Shown: positions 48,651 through 63,100 of the stretch, one piece after another
Layout: the number at the start of each line of letters is the position of its first letter
How positions within the stretch are numbered: the first letter of the stretch is position 1
NCBI GenBank assembly: GCA_973895155.1
Contig: OZ316898.1
Span: 2,108,001-2,172,000, forward strand
DNA from: Marsupella aquatica
Lineage: Eukaryota > Marchantiophyta
Reading direction: 5' to 3'
Length of the DNA: 64,000 bases
The notes under the pieces: generated by a model
The model's input: the letters and a program-made list of their open reading frames with translations, nothing else
The model's database searches: none
What the model was told of the DNA's origin: nothing
Translations under genes and position numbers: made by a program

Positions 48651-51600
48651 AGGAAGTACATAAAGCAGAGTCGAGCGAAGATGTTCGCAACCTAAGTTTC
48701 GATAGTGACGGACTTTTACCACACCAGAGAGTAAGAGAGGAAAGCAGAGGAGACTAAGGAAGATCCCTGAAACATACCTGTAAGACTGAAATACTTTTGT
48801 AGAGCTCAAACTCGAAGAGGACATTCAAGAGACAGCCCAGGAGGTCAAAAAAAGAGAGTCGCTATGGAAAAACGTTCCAGCTGGTAGAGAGGAGTCCATG
48901 AACCGCTTCTCAGTTTTCTCCCGACCAACCACCTAATTTTCCAGGATCATAATTGTTGTTCAGCACCAACGGAGGGAAAGGCTCCCTTCAAAATGTTGGA
49001 CTCGAATAGAAATTGGAACATGTATTATATACCTCCGCACCATCGAGAATCAGTACTGGGCCAGTGACATATAATACCGCCCGGGCAATTTAAATGAGAG
49101 TACCTTTCTTTGATCGGTGTTGAACAAGAAAAACTGCTAAGCCAGGGCAGAGATTGAAACTCTCCGCTCAAATCAGGGGGTTTTTCAGTATCCCGAAGGC
49201 ATGTCATTCTGTGGAATTCGCTTGTGAAAAGTTGCAATTTCTGAAAGAGTTAATCTCACCCTGCGAAAATTGAATGTCCTGGAATTCAATTGGCGAACCT
49301 CTAGCAAGTGGGTAGAACATGACTAGACACAGAGGGGCTTTGTGAACCTCCATCAAACCTCAACAACGGATTCTAGTGACGTTAGAAGGATTGGGGTCAA
49401 GCTTTTGGCAGTGGAATGGTATTTGCATTGTCTAACTCACAACAAGAGGTCGTAGAATCAAGCCCTCGTTAATGCTGGTATAGCAGACATGCGTTTGTAC
49501 ATCTCTCATGGAACCCAGGCCAGAGCACTTACGCCAATGCCTTATTGGCATTCTCGTGGCCGCTTCTATAATAGAAAAACCAGCTCTTCAAAGGCAATTC
49601 ACAAAGTTGAACAACCGTCGCCAGAAAACCAAGCTCATGCCAATTTGGATCTAGATTTCTGAACTCTTTCTTCCTCCTCTAATCTCGACGCAACTCCTTC
49701 GTATTTCAGGAAAGGCAACTCCTTTGCATTGTTGACTGGCAATAGCTAGGATCTACAACAATCTACATCAAACTCTGAAATTACGGTGCATCCAGTTCAT
49801 TGAGCATGCTTGTCTGCATTACACCTACTTGGACAGAGGCAGATTGAAACAGAGGAAATTGAGGCACTGCAGTGAAATGCAGAAATTGAAACTTTACATT
49901 GCTGTGGTAAACGCTTTCAGTGCTTTCAATTTATTTTATGTTGGGATCCAGACAGCTTGTGCTGCTGATCACTTTAAAGCAAACATCTGCTTCATTGATA
50001 AGGTACTCGCTGTTGGGGAGGGAAAGATGTTAAATTAAAGACATTAGAATTCAAAAGAAGCTCCTGAACTGAAAAACACAGAACGACAAGTGGTGAGTGC
50101 AGAGACTTTACCACCCCCCCCCCGCCAACAAAGGAAAGATGGAATTATTTGGTTGTGACCCTGTCTGTTGTAATGCTCAACCTTATTCAGTCCATCCCTG
50201 GAGCGCATGATTTCTGCTTTCTAAAATCCATGGCCCACCCCTGCCAGCTGGACGATCCCCTCTAAAAATGGGCAGCAAGGGCGACCTACTAAAAGCTTGG
50301 ATGGGGACTCTGGTTTCAAAGAGTCCCCTAAAGTGAAGGACAACGGCAGAAGCCTGCTTCCATTATTGTATTATATTCCTTTCCCTGCCCACCTTTCATA
50401 TTTTGCAACATGTTCATGTCAGGAATGAAAAAGGACCAGTTTATGAAAAAGTGTCAAACAAAATAGAATGGAGTAAACAGCAAAAGAGGTCCAGAGAAGA
50501 TAAACACCAAAAAGGCCACTACAGCACAACCCCATGAACCTAAAAGTAGGGGGGGGGAGGAGATAACGACCTACCACTGCAATAGTGTGATAAACTAACG
50601 GGACACACACAATATCTTAACTCTCTAAGCGGGGGACATGGATGCCCTCTAAGGGGCCAAGCCTCTCCTGAGGCACACTCATACCTGCGGTTGGAGATGA
50701 GACTGGGGATGTGGCTAAAGATGGGTGGTTCAAGCTAGAGCATGCTATATCAACATGGGAATCCGCTGACAAAAGTGCATTGTCAAAATGAACGGTGATG
50801 CTCCTATGGAACCCGCTGAATGTGATGTCAAGGATGGAGATCCTTTTTATGACATGATATCTTCCTAGGTTTGGGTTGCATCTTTTTGGAGTTTTCTCCT
50901 TTTTTGTTCACTTTGGCAGGTTATTAAACCACAGCTACCCACCCCATTCCCTGCCAGTAGTGACTCTAAAAAGTGGAGCTCAAGTAAATTCCTATTGGAA
51001 CTAACCTGTGCACTGTATAATGAGAATTAGGGGTAATCTGTAGCTCTTGTACAAGTAGTTGTGATTTAAGAGGAAGTTGATGTTCGGTGAACCACATTTT
51101 TTGGCCATGCTACGCTAATAGCTTTTGAGGCTAAAAGGATAAACATTTTATGAAAGTGAAAATATTATTTATTTGAGTTTAGATCAAACCTTTGAAAATG
51201 GTACATTGTTGTTGTTTGTCCACGTGATGGGGCCTTCTTTTTAATTTTCAAGTAAATTGTTTTCCTCCCATTTGATATGTACCCCGTCTCTTTCAAAGCA
51301 ATAAGCAGAGCCAAAAAGCCTTTAAGAGATCTCCATCCAAAAAATTTAGTCAACATATGAATTTTAACTAAAATAAAACTTGACATTCATGTAAAGAGCA
51401 GCTTGGATCTCCTCCCAGCATAAAGCTTAGGCCAGGGTGCAGATCTCATCCCAGCTGAACTTGAACCCTAGAGAGACCTTGCCTCTGAACCATGCAATTT
51501 GGAAAATTAGATTGGGAATATTCATAGCATCTTCTCCTTCACACAAGGTGACATTTGCCACACTCTCCAAAGAGAAAAAGGAAAAAATTCCAATGCTACT

Positions 51601-54600
51601 GAAGATTGCATACTTACATTATTGTCATGGATTTTATTTTATTTTCACTGTTTTACAATATATGGATAATCAAAGACAGACAAGGGGAAACCATGGGTCA
51701 GACTCCGTCTTACAGTATGAGATACATGTCAGCATGCGGTAATTCTCATCAACACTGTCCACCACCTGACCTCTAGGAAGTTTCAGCAACAGCGAGAGGA
51801 AACCCTAAACCCGAAACATTCCACGCAATCAGCACAACACACGGAAGCCCAGTTCATCAGAGTAACCATAGACATTTTGGCCCTCTGCATTGCATTCTCT
51901 TTGTGCCCCATTGGTCTTCCATGTGACAGTCCATGGAATACATTGGGCACATTGTATGCTTTCTTTTTAATAATATAATATAGTAGCAAGAAGCAGGTCT
52001 GTCTAGAGAGATACACTTGATGAATTCAGAACTAAGGGCAAGATAGAGTCTCATTATGAGCCTGTAATACACATCTGCTCGCCTTTGCTGCAAGCTGAGC
52101 ACACAGCCATCTTACCTAAGTGTTAAGAGGATGAATGAATCTCACTTTTGGGTGGGGTTAATATCAAAAGACTTGTAGCCAGGAGATTTCTATCCAGCAA
52201 CAAGCCCGGCCCTATCCTGCTTTAGATGCTACCACCCAGACTGGGGCCAACTGATGGTAACTCCAACTCGTGCAAGGGATTTATTCTAAACTGAATCTGG
52301 CACAGCTAGGCAAGGGGCAACCCTTTTGGGCTAATTACTGAGATTAGTATTATCAGAGACATTGATACCCTCTTGGGCTAATTTACTTAGATTAATATTA
52401 TGAGAGACATTAATGCCACGATCTTGCCTCTCTTGCTTAATCTTGATGTACCTCCAAAATGAAAAGTGTTATTTCATTACTTTCATGAGTGATCTATATC
52501 TTCTATAGGCATTGAATCAATGTACCTAACTTTTCATGGGGTACATCATATAACACTTTTCAGTTTAGGTGTCTATCAAGTATTTCTCTCAGCCACTGAA
52601 AAGTTATCAGAGCTGACAAAGGAAAAACATTCATAGATTAGAATTGTGGTACTATAATTTAATATATACAATAAATACAGTGACAAAATATGAATTACTC
52701 ACGTTGGTGGCATTTTGTACTTCAAAGCTGAAAAAAGAGAAAACATTGGTGGCCAACCCACAGACAACTCAACTCCTTCGAATCCGTAATCTGGCCGGCG
52801 CCGACGGGTTCGTCAATAGTACCGTTGCCTCCGCACCTTCAGGGTATCTGATCGATGGTTCACTCCTGCACCACAATGCCTTTTCTATGGAAAGAAAGCT
52901 ATGGAAAGTATGGAGGAAAAGCAAAGCTCGGTCGCTGTTGAAGGCGAGATCCATCTACTGTACTGAATTTTCCCAATCAACAAAACGCAATCATACGTCT
53001 GGCATTCTTCTTTCGCAACAGCGGGTAGCTCCAGCTGTTGCACAATATGAAGAATCAGCACCAAACATGTGAAAACAGCATTGACTTCAGTCTGGAATGA
53101 ATGAACCCAGAATCATCGACTCGTGCAGTTCACTCGTCTCATTCGGATTGTATTTCTCACCTTTGTCTACTGCACTTTTCTCCTCGGCAAGAGTATGACT
53201 GGATGACCGTCGACATTCCGATTTCATTGGATCGTCATTGCGTTCTCAACAATAATGTTGTCAGTGCTGTGTGCGATGGAAACATCCTCTTTAACGAGAT
53301 CAAATGACGGTACTGTACATAACTTTTCTCATCCTGGGCGAGGACAATGCCTCATTGATAACACACAGCAACGTGCTCGCGATGTTCGTCCACCATTGAC
53401 AGCATCCTCTTTGATGAAATCCGCTCAGGATTTCGTCCGCCAAGAGTATTCCTAATATATTTTTCCTTGACTAATTCATGACCATTGGATCTCCTTATAA
53501 CCATCAAATTTTTGGCTAATGAGTGTGGCTAGGTGTGAAATTTGCTACGAGCATTCCCACCCATTGCATTATTGGTATGAAGGTGAGTAGTGAGGGCGTT
53601 GGCGAGGGGGTCATTTGCGGAGGGCAGCACTCGGACATGATCTCCACCTTACGTGCTCCATCACAAGCAAAGGTAGTCAAAGCAGCAGAGAACAGTCCGG
53701 TGATGATATAATGGCAGTCCAGTTGTTTTTAGATCTGCGCATCGTGACGCTTTGAATAGGATGGTGAGGCAGCAAGCGGACGGCATACTCCAAGTCTGGC
53801 GAGCTCGGGAAAAAATCAGGCGGACCGATTTTAAAATCAGCGCGAGAATGATCAAAACAGCAGCGTTTGTTGTGAGTTTCTTCCAACATTCTTTCCTCCC
53901 ACATCCCATGCCTCCATTTTCTTCTCTTGGGAAAGGAAGAATTAAATTTATCAATAGACCCAAGAATAGAAAGAGACGGCTCACGACACCGCTGCAACAG
54001 TGGCCACATGACTATAACTAGAGGAAAAGAAGGCCCCCTAAATGCCATGGTATAGTAGTATCTCTTCCTTTCAACAAGGCCATGAGGACAAAATTACCTC
54101 AGTTCCCTTATAGTTTAAAATTTACTCAATCAATTTCCATTCTCAGACACAATATACAAAGGAAAGATTAACTTCCAAGACAAAGGAAAGGTTGTTAAAA
54201 CACACCTGCCCCTATAAAGGGCTACGGGTAACCTGTAGCTCTCATTGTAAAGACCACAAGTTCAGAAATGGATTTTGAGCTCCACAAAAGGTGTTGATTG
54301 TAGAATTTTCTTTTGGCAAGCACTCCACAAAAGATACCAGTGTTCCACCTTTTATGGTGAGTAGTGAGACATGGAATGAGGCTTTTATAGTGGCAAGTGT
54401 GGTTTAACCACATCACTGATCTGTCACTCTCATCAGTTGTTGTCTTTGTTAACCCCAACAGTTATCAGTCTGAGCTCCATCAGACAGGTGTTGCTTTTGG
54501 TTACTCCATCAGTTATTAGTCACTCTTATCAGTTGTTGTTGGCAGACTTGTTGAATTGAAAAACTCTATCAGGTACTCCCATCAGAGCACCTTCCTCTCA

Positions 54601-54956
54601 CCCTCATTGAATCTGCTTTTCAATTGGGGGTCGCTCCGAGTTGGCAATTTACACTTGGCTGACCTTGCCAAGTCACTTTTTCACTCTACAGCCTTGCCCA
54701 GTTTAAATTTTTCAACTTGGCTAGCCTTGTTAAGTCCCTTTTTCACTCAAAAAGTGAAATTTTTCAAAGATAAAACTCTCTCCATCCAAAGATGACACAT
54801 CCACAGTCATATCGGATAACCAACACTAAAAACCCTAACCACCCTACAAGAATGCCAGGTGCTAACATGAAACATCTGCAGGCCCTTGGCACAAATCATT
54901 ATGAACCAGTCTCAATTTGCTACAAACAGCTTCATTGGCTTATATTGGGTCGGATC

Positions 54957-55037
54957 ACTAGTGATTAGAGCAGGTTTTTCAACACTTGGATGTGGTAACT
55001 AGTGATCAGAGCAGGTTTTAACACTTGGATGTGGTAA
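54957..55037 (+). repeat. 41-bp tandem repeat, two copies
   Basis: Copies start ACTAGTGAT(T/C)AGAGCAGG at 54957 and 54998 and end in ACACTTGGATGTGGTAA. A looser duplication follows: CTTCAAATCTTTCAAATGGC near 55050 against CTTGAAATCTTTCAGATGGC near 55158. Confidence 0.88.
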
Positions 55038-56336
55038 ATCTTTGACTCTATGCTTCTTCAAATCTTTCAAATGGCAAAACGGAAACAGAAAAAGTGGTCC
55101 ACTTTCATGACAAGGAGTGGATTTCTCAAGATGAATGTTTATTACAGTATGGGTGCTTCTTGAAATCTTTCAGATGGCAACAAGGAAAAGAAAATGTGTC
55201 AGACTGAGTAGCCTACTTCTATTGAGTGGATTTCTGAAGAGAAGTGTTTACTGCCTTATGGACGGGAATTTTTACTCTTAGTACAGTCAGGATGCCCTTG
55301 ATACACCATCTCTTTACTTCCACTTCAACACTTCAGGGTTCATGCTTTCACCCTTCAGACCAGATACCCACTGTCACTAGTCAGGTCGTGAACACCTTGT
55401 GTATGTCAGCCCTATCCCACAGTCATAGTCTTCTTATTCTGGAACATTATAATGATTTTTATAATTTTGGCACCCAGAACCAAGTTGGACCTGCCAATAT
55501 GTTACATGAGGCCAAATGCCCTGGACAAAGGTATTCTCTGTCGAAATTGGTATGAGCGAAACACGGAAAAAGAAATAGACTCACCAAACTTATAGAAATT
55601 GGTATGAGCGAAATTGTATTTTCTTTAAATTGAGGGAAAAAGTAGATTGAAAAAACTTACTGGTTGGGAAACCTTCGCCCCACGAACTATGGAACAAAGT
55701 AAAAATAGTGTTTCCCTATCGAGAAATGGTCACATGACACCATACCCTATCCCTCCCTATTCAGGACCGGGGCACCAATGGAAGACAACCACGTGGGACG
55801 CACCCTTTGTACTTTGCTGTTCCCCATACAGATATGGCGAACAAACAGTGTCAAATGTCAGACACTTTTGAAAAGGAGCCGTTCAGTGTGAACGGACTTC
55901 TCTTCCTTTCCCCATTTTGCCATTTTGGGGCCCATGGAACGAATTTTGAACTTAGAGCAGCTCTAGCAGAAAGAAACGTTTCAGTCGTCAATAGAGTAAT
56001 GTACAGTTGTCTCTCTCTAAAGAAATAAAAAGCACTGTCAAACGAGTATAGTACCGTAGTATCTCTATAAGTGCACACTCCAGGACAATCCACTAATCCA
56101 GCGTGCACTAAATGTGGCTGTGCAATTTGTACTAGTGATGAGTGCGAGCCCGTTAAAATTAAGTGCGCATTTATTGATGGGAGTGTGTGGTTTATGTGTC
56201 TTTGTTAAATGTCCAATTATCTTACACGTGAATGGCCGGTCTCGTGACTACCACCCTTAAATTGATTGTGCATCCCTATCCCGTAATTCCGTAAGTGATA
56301 TATTATACAAAAAAACAAACCTTGCACTCATCAGTG

Positions 56337-56442
56337 AAAAAACAGTGCTCTTATTGATAAGTATTTACGTACACTTATTGCGTTCAGTCCAAAAACAGTG
56401 CGCTTATTGATAAGTATTCATGTACACTTATTACGTGTTTGC
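56337..56442 (+). repeat. 53-bp direct repeat, two copies
   Basis: AACAGTG(C)(T/G)CTTATTGATAAG starts at 56341 and 56394, followed by GTACACTTATT(G/A)CG in both. No function is visible. Confidence 0.88.
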
Positions 56443-57651
56443 ACTTGTAAAGTTTTCATTCTATAGAAAATTTTCAGGCAAATTTGTATTTTAATAAGCA
56501 ATGATTTGCTTGATAAGACCCCAAAATGAATTATGCTACTTAGTAAAATCCATAAAATTTGAGTATGTTAATTTAAGGATAATCAACGGTCTGGATCATG
56601 GGGGTCCTATCAAATAACATTCATTTTGGGTCCTCATCAAGCAAATCTCTCCTTTAATAAGGGAGAGATATGTCTAATACACCCCTACCTAAAAACTCTA
56701 AGTGATTTGCCCTTAATGAGTGGTACTCATAGTTCTTCTAAAACAAGAAACTACACAGGATTTTGTCCCTACCTACCATGTCACTTTGCAGTCTTGCCGA
56801 ACGTTTGCCATGTAATGGCGCACACAATGAGGAGCGCACTTGAGCAGTTTTTTTTAGTTTTTTTTGTTTTGGTAAGAAAATGCATGAGTTTTGGGTAAAG
56901 ACATTATGGATTGTGTATTCAAATCGTTTCATAGTTTAGTGTTTGACAAGTCAGGAGGCAATGCATTGTGTAATGTGTGTGACACTGGTGGTTTAGGGTT
57001 TCTTGTAAACAGAACTAAAAACTTTGCAAACTCTATAAATGAAGGGGAAATGGGATACCTTGCTATTACTTAGTCAGTTTTGCACTCATGAGTGTGCACT
57101 TAGAGAGAGACAACTGTAGTTTTCTGCCTTAAAGTAGGAGGTTCAGAACTACTCTAAAATATCTTGAGTGCCAAATTAATTTTTTTTAATGATATTTTAC
57201 TTGCTGTACTAACCTGGATGGCACTAAAGTTTTTCAGTAGGATTGGCGATGGCTCATCTACTCCAATGGCGCCCATGCTACATACAGTGTTCACAGCAAA
57301 GTAGTCTGACTTACTTATTCATTTTTGGGTGACTCCAACAACTGTGGACCTTGCACGACATAGGATCTCCAACCTGTATTGATAGTATGTGGGGTGGTTA
57401 TAAAAATAGATAAATTGTTGTAATGTGCTGTAACAGGGCCTTTCACGAGGGGTCTCCATCTGTGGTTCTGCTTCATTTTCTCAATGTTGCAACTGGCATG
57501 GGTTGAGCGCTTGAGCCCCTCTTGGTTTCCATCTATTCACAGATGTGCCTTTTTCAAATAGACTTGTTTTTTAATCATGTCTTAGGGGGCAGTCAAGGAG
57601 GGCTAGTCAAATATACTGCTTGACCGAACAATATAGATGAGAGCCACTTGG

Positions 57652-57800
57652 GTTGGGTCTGATGGTCAGCTGAAACCGCCAGGGTGACATGTGACTAGAG
57701 GGTCTAAAGTTCAACTCCTGAACAGAAAATTTAAAATGCTCAATTTAAACTCTGGTGTGGCAAAGGGTTCTACTCCGATCCTCTACAGTGGGTTTTAATA
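57652..57800 (+). mobile_element. Possible tRNA-derived SINE
   Basis: GTCTGATGGTCAGCTG at about 57657 sits where a pol III A box would be, and AAAGTTCAACTCC at 57707-57719 matches the B-box pattern GTTCRANNC. The tail contains GGGTTCTACTCC and ends TGGGTTTTAATATATG. No cloverleaf or intact tRNA is visible. Ends and target-site duplications are not established. Confidence 0.35.
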
Positions 57801-57840
57801 TATGATTCGTGGAATAGTTTAAAGAATAAATCTGGACAAA

Positions 57841-58052
57841 CACAAATTGTAAAAGGGTTTTTTATCTAAAGCCTGTGGTCTAGAGCGAAACTTCTAAACA
57901 GTGACTCTGAACACAAATTGTAAAAGGCTTTTCTATCTAAAGGCTATGGTCTAGAGTGAAACCTCTAAGCAGTGACTCTGAACACAAATTGTAAAAGGTT
58001 TTTCTATCCAAAGTCTATGGTCTAGAGTGAAACATCTAAACTCTGACTCTGG
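57841..58052 (+). repeat. 71-bp tandem repeat, three copies
   Basis: Units start CACAAATTGTAAAAGG at 57841, 57912 and 57983 and contain TATGGTCTAGAGTGAAAC and GTGACTCTGAA. A related fragment (GTCTAGAGTGAAGCCTCTAG) occurs near 58880, so the family extends beyond the array. Confidence 0.93.
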
Positions 58053-60195
58053 GGGCACAAATATTCTTGGGGCGGCACTGGAAACTTGGAAAGGGGTTTG
58101 GGTATGACCTTACTCGCAATCTCTATACGAGCAAAGTTGGGACCCAAGCTAGTGAGGACTAACCTATTACTATGGTAAACGTGAATACCTACGTGCCTGC
58201 ATGTGTCCCCGTCACACAAATTTTGTTATTAGTAGAGTAATGCAAATGGGAGAATATGCCGTAAATGATCTCATATCCATATCAAATGGATGGTCAAAGT
58301 TGAAGCACACTACCAATAAAGGTGTTAGTGCCCTTTTTTGGGTGGTGTTTGCTGACTCCCCAAACTTGTAGTTCCTCATAGGATTGCATCGAACCAAACA
58401 AGGATAAATTCTCCCAACGCCAGAATGGTAGGGCCGCACCTTGGGAAAACCCTCTCAAAACCCTTTCAGAATAATAGAAGTATTCTAAGCCTCCTAAAGC
58501 CACATCATCATTCTCTGCACCTGCTGTGATTTGATTAGGTGAGATCATCAATTCAAATTTCATGCGCTTCTTCTTTTCTGGCACTGAAAATGTTCATCTC
58601 CATAGATGTATGGCATTCTGCTGGTCAAGGGCTGTATTGAGATGTTTACGTATCTATCCTACTAAGAAATTGCCAACAGAACCCAGAGTTGGGGTTTAGG
58701 TTTCTAGAATGAAGCCTCTTGACACTAGCCCTTAGGGTCCACAAAATTTACGTCCATAGAAAAAAAGGATGGGACATTATGTATCAAAAAAGATGATCAT
58801 GCATGACCATTTTAGTCATCATTTCTATTAACATTAAAAGAATGGCATTCCGGCTACTAGTTTATTCCCTAGGCCCATTGTCTAGAGTGAAGCCTCTAGA
58901 GTGACTCCAAGAACATAATTGCAGACAGAAAACAAAACATATGGAGGAGTAGACTCTAAGTTTAAAGGCATAACTGAAAGTGAGAGTGCAGACAGAATAC
59001 AGAGATGGGGGCAAAACATGAACAGGAATAGTAAGGGATATTTTCTTTGCAAGGTAAGTTTTTGCCCGTCGTCTCTATTTCCATTCAAGGAATGAGTAAT
59101 TACGCTTCTACTTACATTGCAGGTCAAGTGTTTCATAAACCTGAGTCAATTCTCCATTAGGATCAGTCTGTAGTTGATGTTAAAAAATTATTTGTCAATG
59201 AAAAAATTATTTGTCAATGCGTCAAATTGGCTAACCAATGTTGGATCCAAACTTCTGCCCACAAGTCTAGTACTATCAATTCATGGTCAAATTCTATCTT
59301 TCATGGCCTCCTCAGTAGAGTGAAGCCATAGGCCATAAGTTCTTTAATTGGTAAAAGAATATTTTGATATTTTGACCATGTTTGTTTGTAGAGATGTCAC
59401 ATGGAGTATGGGTACAAGTATGTCTGCCTGCCTGCCTGTGCACAAGCATACATATTCAGGCTAGTACAATAATTGTGTGTGATGGTTGAAAGTCATTAGG
59501 ATAACTAAATATGAATTAGGATATCTGTCCCAATGGCATAGGCAACGACAAAATTAAGCAAGGACATTTAGGAGGATGAGGTAAGTCATGACCAAAGTCA
59601 ATTTCAATTGTGCCCTGTCTTTGGTGTTTATCTAGGGAGGTACAGAGGAAATTCACGTACTAAAAAAAACTCTACAATGTCCTGTGTGTGATTCACGGCG
59701 ATCGCCAGTATTGATGCACATTAATGCATCGATGTGGCTGGTTTACAGTAAGGCCATGGCGTTTACAGGCCAGCAGCAAAGCGTCACCGTCGCAGTGAAT
59801 TTTCGGGCAGCGTGACCTTTGCGATCGGTGGCTTTGGCAAGCATGTCCCTCTCAGCAGCACCGGGCTGTCCCTAATTGGAATTCCCTGCCACCGGACCCG
59901 GGCCCACTATCACCCCACCGGCCAGGCCATCGCCTGTCCGGTCGCGAGCTTGGACCCCTCCCCAATGCACTTTGTATACACTTCCAGAATTCAGATTTCT
60001 CGTGTGCTATGCGTATTTTTATGTACATACAAATTCAAATGTAAATACCTTTTTGAGCGGGATTGGCGAAGCGAAACATGTGTTGTGCAGAAATTCACTG
60101 GAGGGAATGTTCATTCGATGTGCTCATTCCCTGGCACACCGTGTGAAACAGGAATGGAATGTTTTCATTTACATTTTGTGAATCATGTTTGATGT

Positions 60196-63100
60196 GTGTC
60201 GCATGCTGTAAATTGGGGCATTTCATGTAATCTGGGTGTGATGTCTGCGACCTGCGTTTCTAAACAAGCAGACTTGGAATCCCCATGCAATGCTTGGAAT
60301 CCAGTGCACACTCAGCCGTTGCCCATGTCTGACGCTTATTTGCAACAGAGCATTGCCACGTTCAAGGATGGATTCACATTTCCACATGTGCATACCCTGG
60401 ATGAAGCCGTACCTGAAGTACCTGAATTGTTGTCGACTGCAACGAAAGCAGATGTAGCACATGCATTGGATGGCATTCAAGAGCATGTGCTTCATCTCAC
60501 TTTTGACGATGATAGGCCACAGAAAACTCCATCGATACGCAGAAGCCATAATGACTATTCTAGATGTGACAAAATTCAGATACCTCCTCCCGGAGAATTC
60601 AAATACACTGCTTTGGAGTGGTTTGGATCAAAACGGGATTATGCATGGATTCCAGAGGGTAGGCTGCAGGATTTCATATGGGGAGAGAATATGCGTGACA
60701 ATTTCCATACTGAGTTTACCACTCGACACGTGGTACAAAACCGAATCCATAAAACCGGCCCTTTGGTAAAAACCACAACCTTGTATTGCTGTTGCTTTGG
60801 TCCGGAAGATTACAGAGGGTGGAAATCCGCCAAAGTGCCTGAGAATCTGAAATTTAAAGATGGCGTGTTTTTGAAGAGAAAAACAATAACAGGTGATTTC
60901 AGCTGAGCACTTGACTTATCATATTTCACTGAATTCGCCCTAGCCCGTGTCCTAATTTGCATGATTTTGTATACTTTAATGTGTGGATTACTGAAAATTG
61001 CCTCTCTGAATTTAATTTCTCTGAACCCTGTCTTCCCTGTAGGCATGTTTGTACATCGCGGTTGCCGATGTTCGTTTACTTCAACAAAATATGAGGACCG
61101 GCCAGGTACTCTATTGATGAGATGGATCCGCAAAGATCATTTGGATAGGCAGAACCTGCTTTGTCATGGCCTCCATGATTCAACTGCCTTTGAAGCAAAT
61201 GCACACATTGCCCCTAGAATTTCCCTGAAGCTACGCACCAAAATCGAGCGATACCTGAGGGCAGGGTTGACCGCAAGAGCAATTGTTGATGCCCACTTTG
61301 AAGAGATTCTCACCAGATGGCGTAAAGACCGATGAGGATGCCGACGTCATCATGTCCAGGGACATGCAACTTACTCCGCGAGATGTGCAGACTGTGAGGG
61401 ATTCTATGCGCAGCGACAACCGGACTATTGTTCTGACGAAGCTCAAGCTACAAAATTGTGGGTCCTTCAAGATGGGGACCAAGTCATTTTGTATGAGCCG
61501 CAGATCAAATCTTAAAACCAACCTTTCATTCTGTTTTGGTCGTCACCTTGGCAGCAAAAGAAGCTAGCACTTCTTGGTCATGATGGACCGGTAGCATTTG
61601 ATGCAACATTCAGGACCAATCACTTTGGAGTAAGCAATCCATTCGATATAACTTTTTTCTCATTCAATGTATTCACTTCCTACAGTATGTTTGGTCACTA
61701 TTCCAGACTTTATGTACAAAATGTTCATATGCATTTACCACAATACTTGTAACACTTGTTTTGGTGTTCATTGGCAGTTCCATTTCTACACAGTTGTTGT
61801 GTATGACAAATTTCAGAACGCCATTCCCGTAGCATTTGCTCTCCTACAAGTCTACAAAGCCCTACAAGTCACCCAAGTCTTGACAACTTTGAACGACTGC
61901 GTCAATGCCAGGAGAACATAATTGAATTTGCAAGTCCCGTGGACACCTAACTGCTGGATTATTGACGTAACGGATGAGGAACAAGCTGCAATCAGGTAAT
62001 ACTATACATGTGATCATTGTTTCTCGCTCTCAGTATTTCACATGACATGCATGCCAATTTAAATCTGAATGCAAATGTGTTTTGTGTACAGGCAGGTTTT
62101 CCCTCAAGTGCCTATAACATTTTGCACATGGCATGTTAGAAGAGCCTGGACAAAAAATATTATCTCCAAGGTTTTCTACCCCTTTGCCAAAGCCCACATC
62201 AATGCGGAATTGGGAGCTCTCATGTATTCTGATGGAACTGGTGAGTGTATGTCTGCTTTTAATTTGTTGGCTTTCTGGTTCTAAGCCGCTTTGTTAGTCT
62301 TTTACCATTGCCACATGGTTGCCTGTATAGCCCATGGTCTGATAAGGACTGAGGTCCACGTTCTTGTGCATGTATGGACTTGACAGTAGTGCTTGGCAGA
62401 CATGACTCAAGAGTCCCAAGCCTTTATAGATCGATGGGTACTTACCCAACCGGTATTCATCGCATATTACAAGCGCGAGTGGCATAACAAGGTTTGGAAT
62501 TGGGCAGTAAAGGTCAGAGGGTACAAACATGCAAACCAGAATACAAACGGGGGCATCGAACGCTGGCACCACACCTTGAAGATGGAGTTGAAGGCGGGTA
62601 GGTACAGTATTACAGGACGGTCTATTCCTTGGTTACTCGGTCGATTGAGAGTTCTTGAGAATCATTATTGGTGTATTGCTGCCGACAAATTTCAGGGACG
62701 AATCAGAAACAAGACTATTGAAGGGCATGTGCATAAGTCCCTAAATAGAGCCAAATCAATCCCCAACGAGTATGTGGAAACATTTGAGTGTGGCCTGTCC
62801 AAATGTGCATGTGTTCGAAGCACTTCCTCAAACAATCCAAGCACCAAGGAGCACCTGGTCACTGATTGGGACAAAGATACTTGTGAATGTACTTGCGGCT
62901 ATTCACTTCAAGGGAACGCATGCAAACATCAGGTAATGAAAACATACTCTGTGGGTTAAAACAACTTATAGCATCAACTCGAACCCGCTGCCCATGGGAA
63001 TTTCCAACGCCCTAGTCCATTCTCAAGCGCAACTTTGTAATGTTGTGCAGATAAAAGTTCTTTTGCTTATGACGAAGATGACCAAGTTAGAAGTTCTTCA

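Larger units (their letters stand above)
48651..60195. other. 11.5-kb gene-poor stretch
   Basis: No supported gene. Short frames near 52.6-53.1 kb and 53.7-54.0 kb lack recognisable motifs. C10 (about 50114-50123) and G-rich tracts, CATCAGTTATTAGTC-like short repeats at 54.4-54.6 kb, CTTGGCT(G/A)..CTTG..AAGTC motifs at 54.65-54.75 kb, and the tandem repeats listed separately occupy the region. It probably consists of decayed repeats. Confidence 0.55.

Noticed and set aside
59812-60192. 126-codon frame upstream of the MULE-like gene
   Set aside because: Composition and overlap with a second frame suggest chance. There is no splice connection to the MULE exons.
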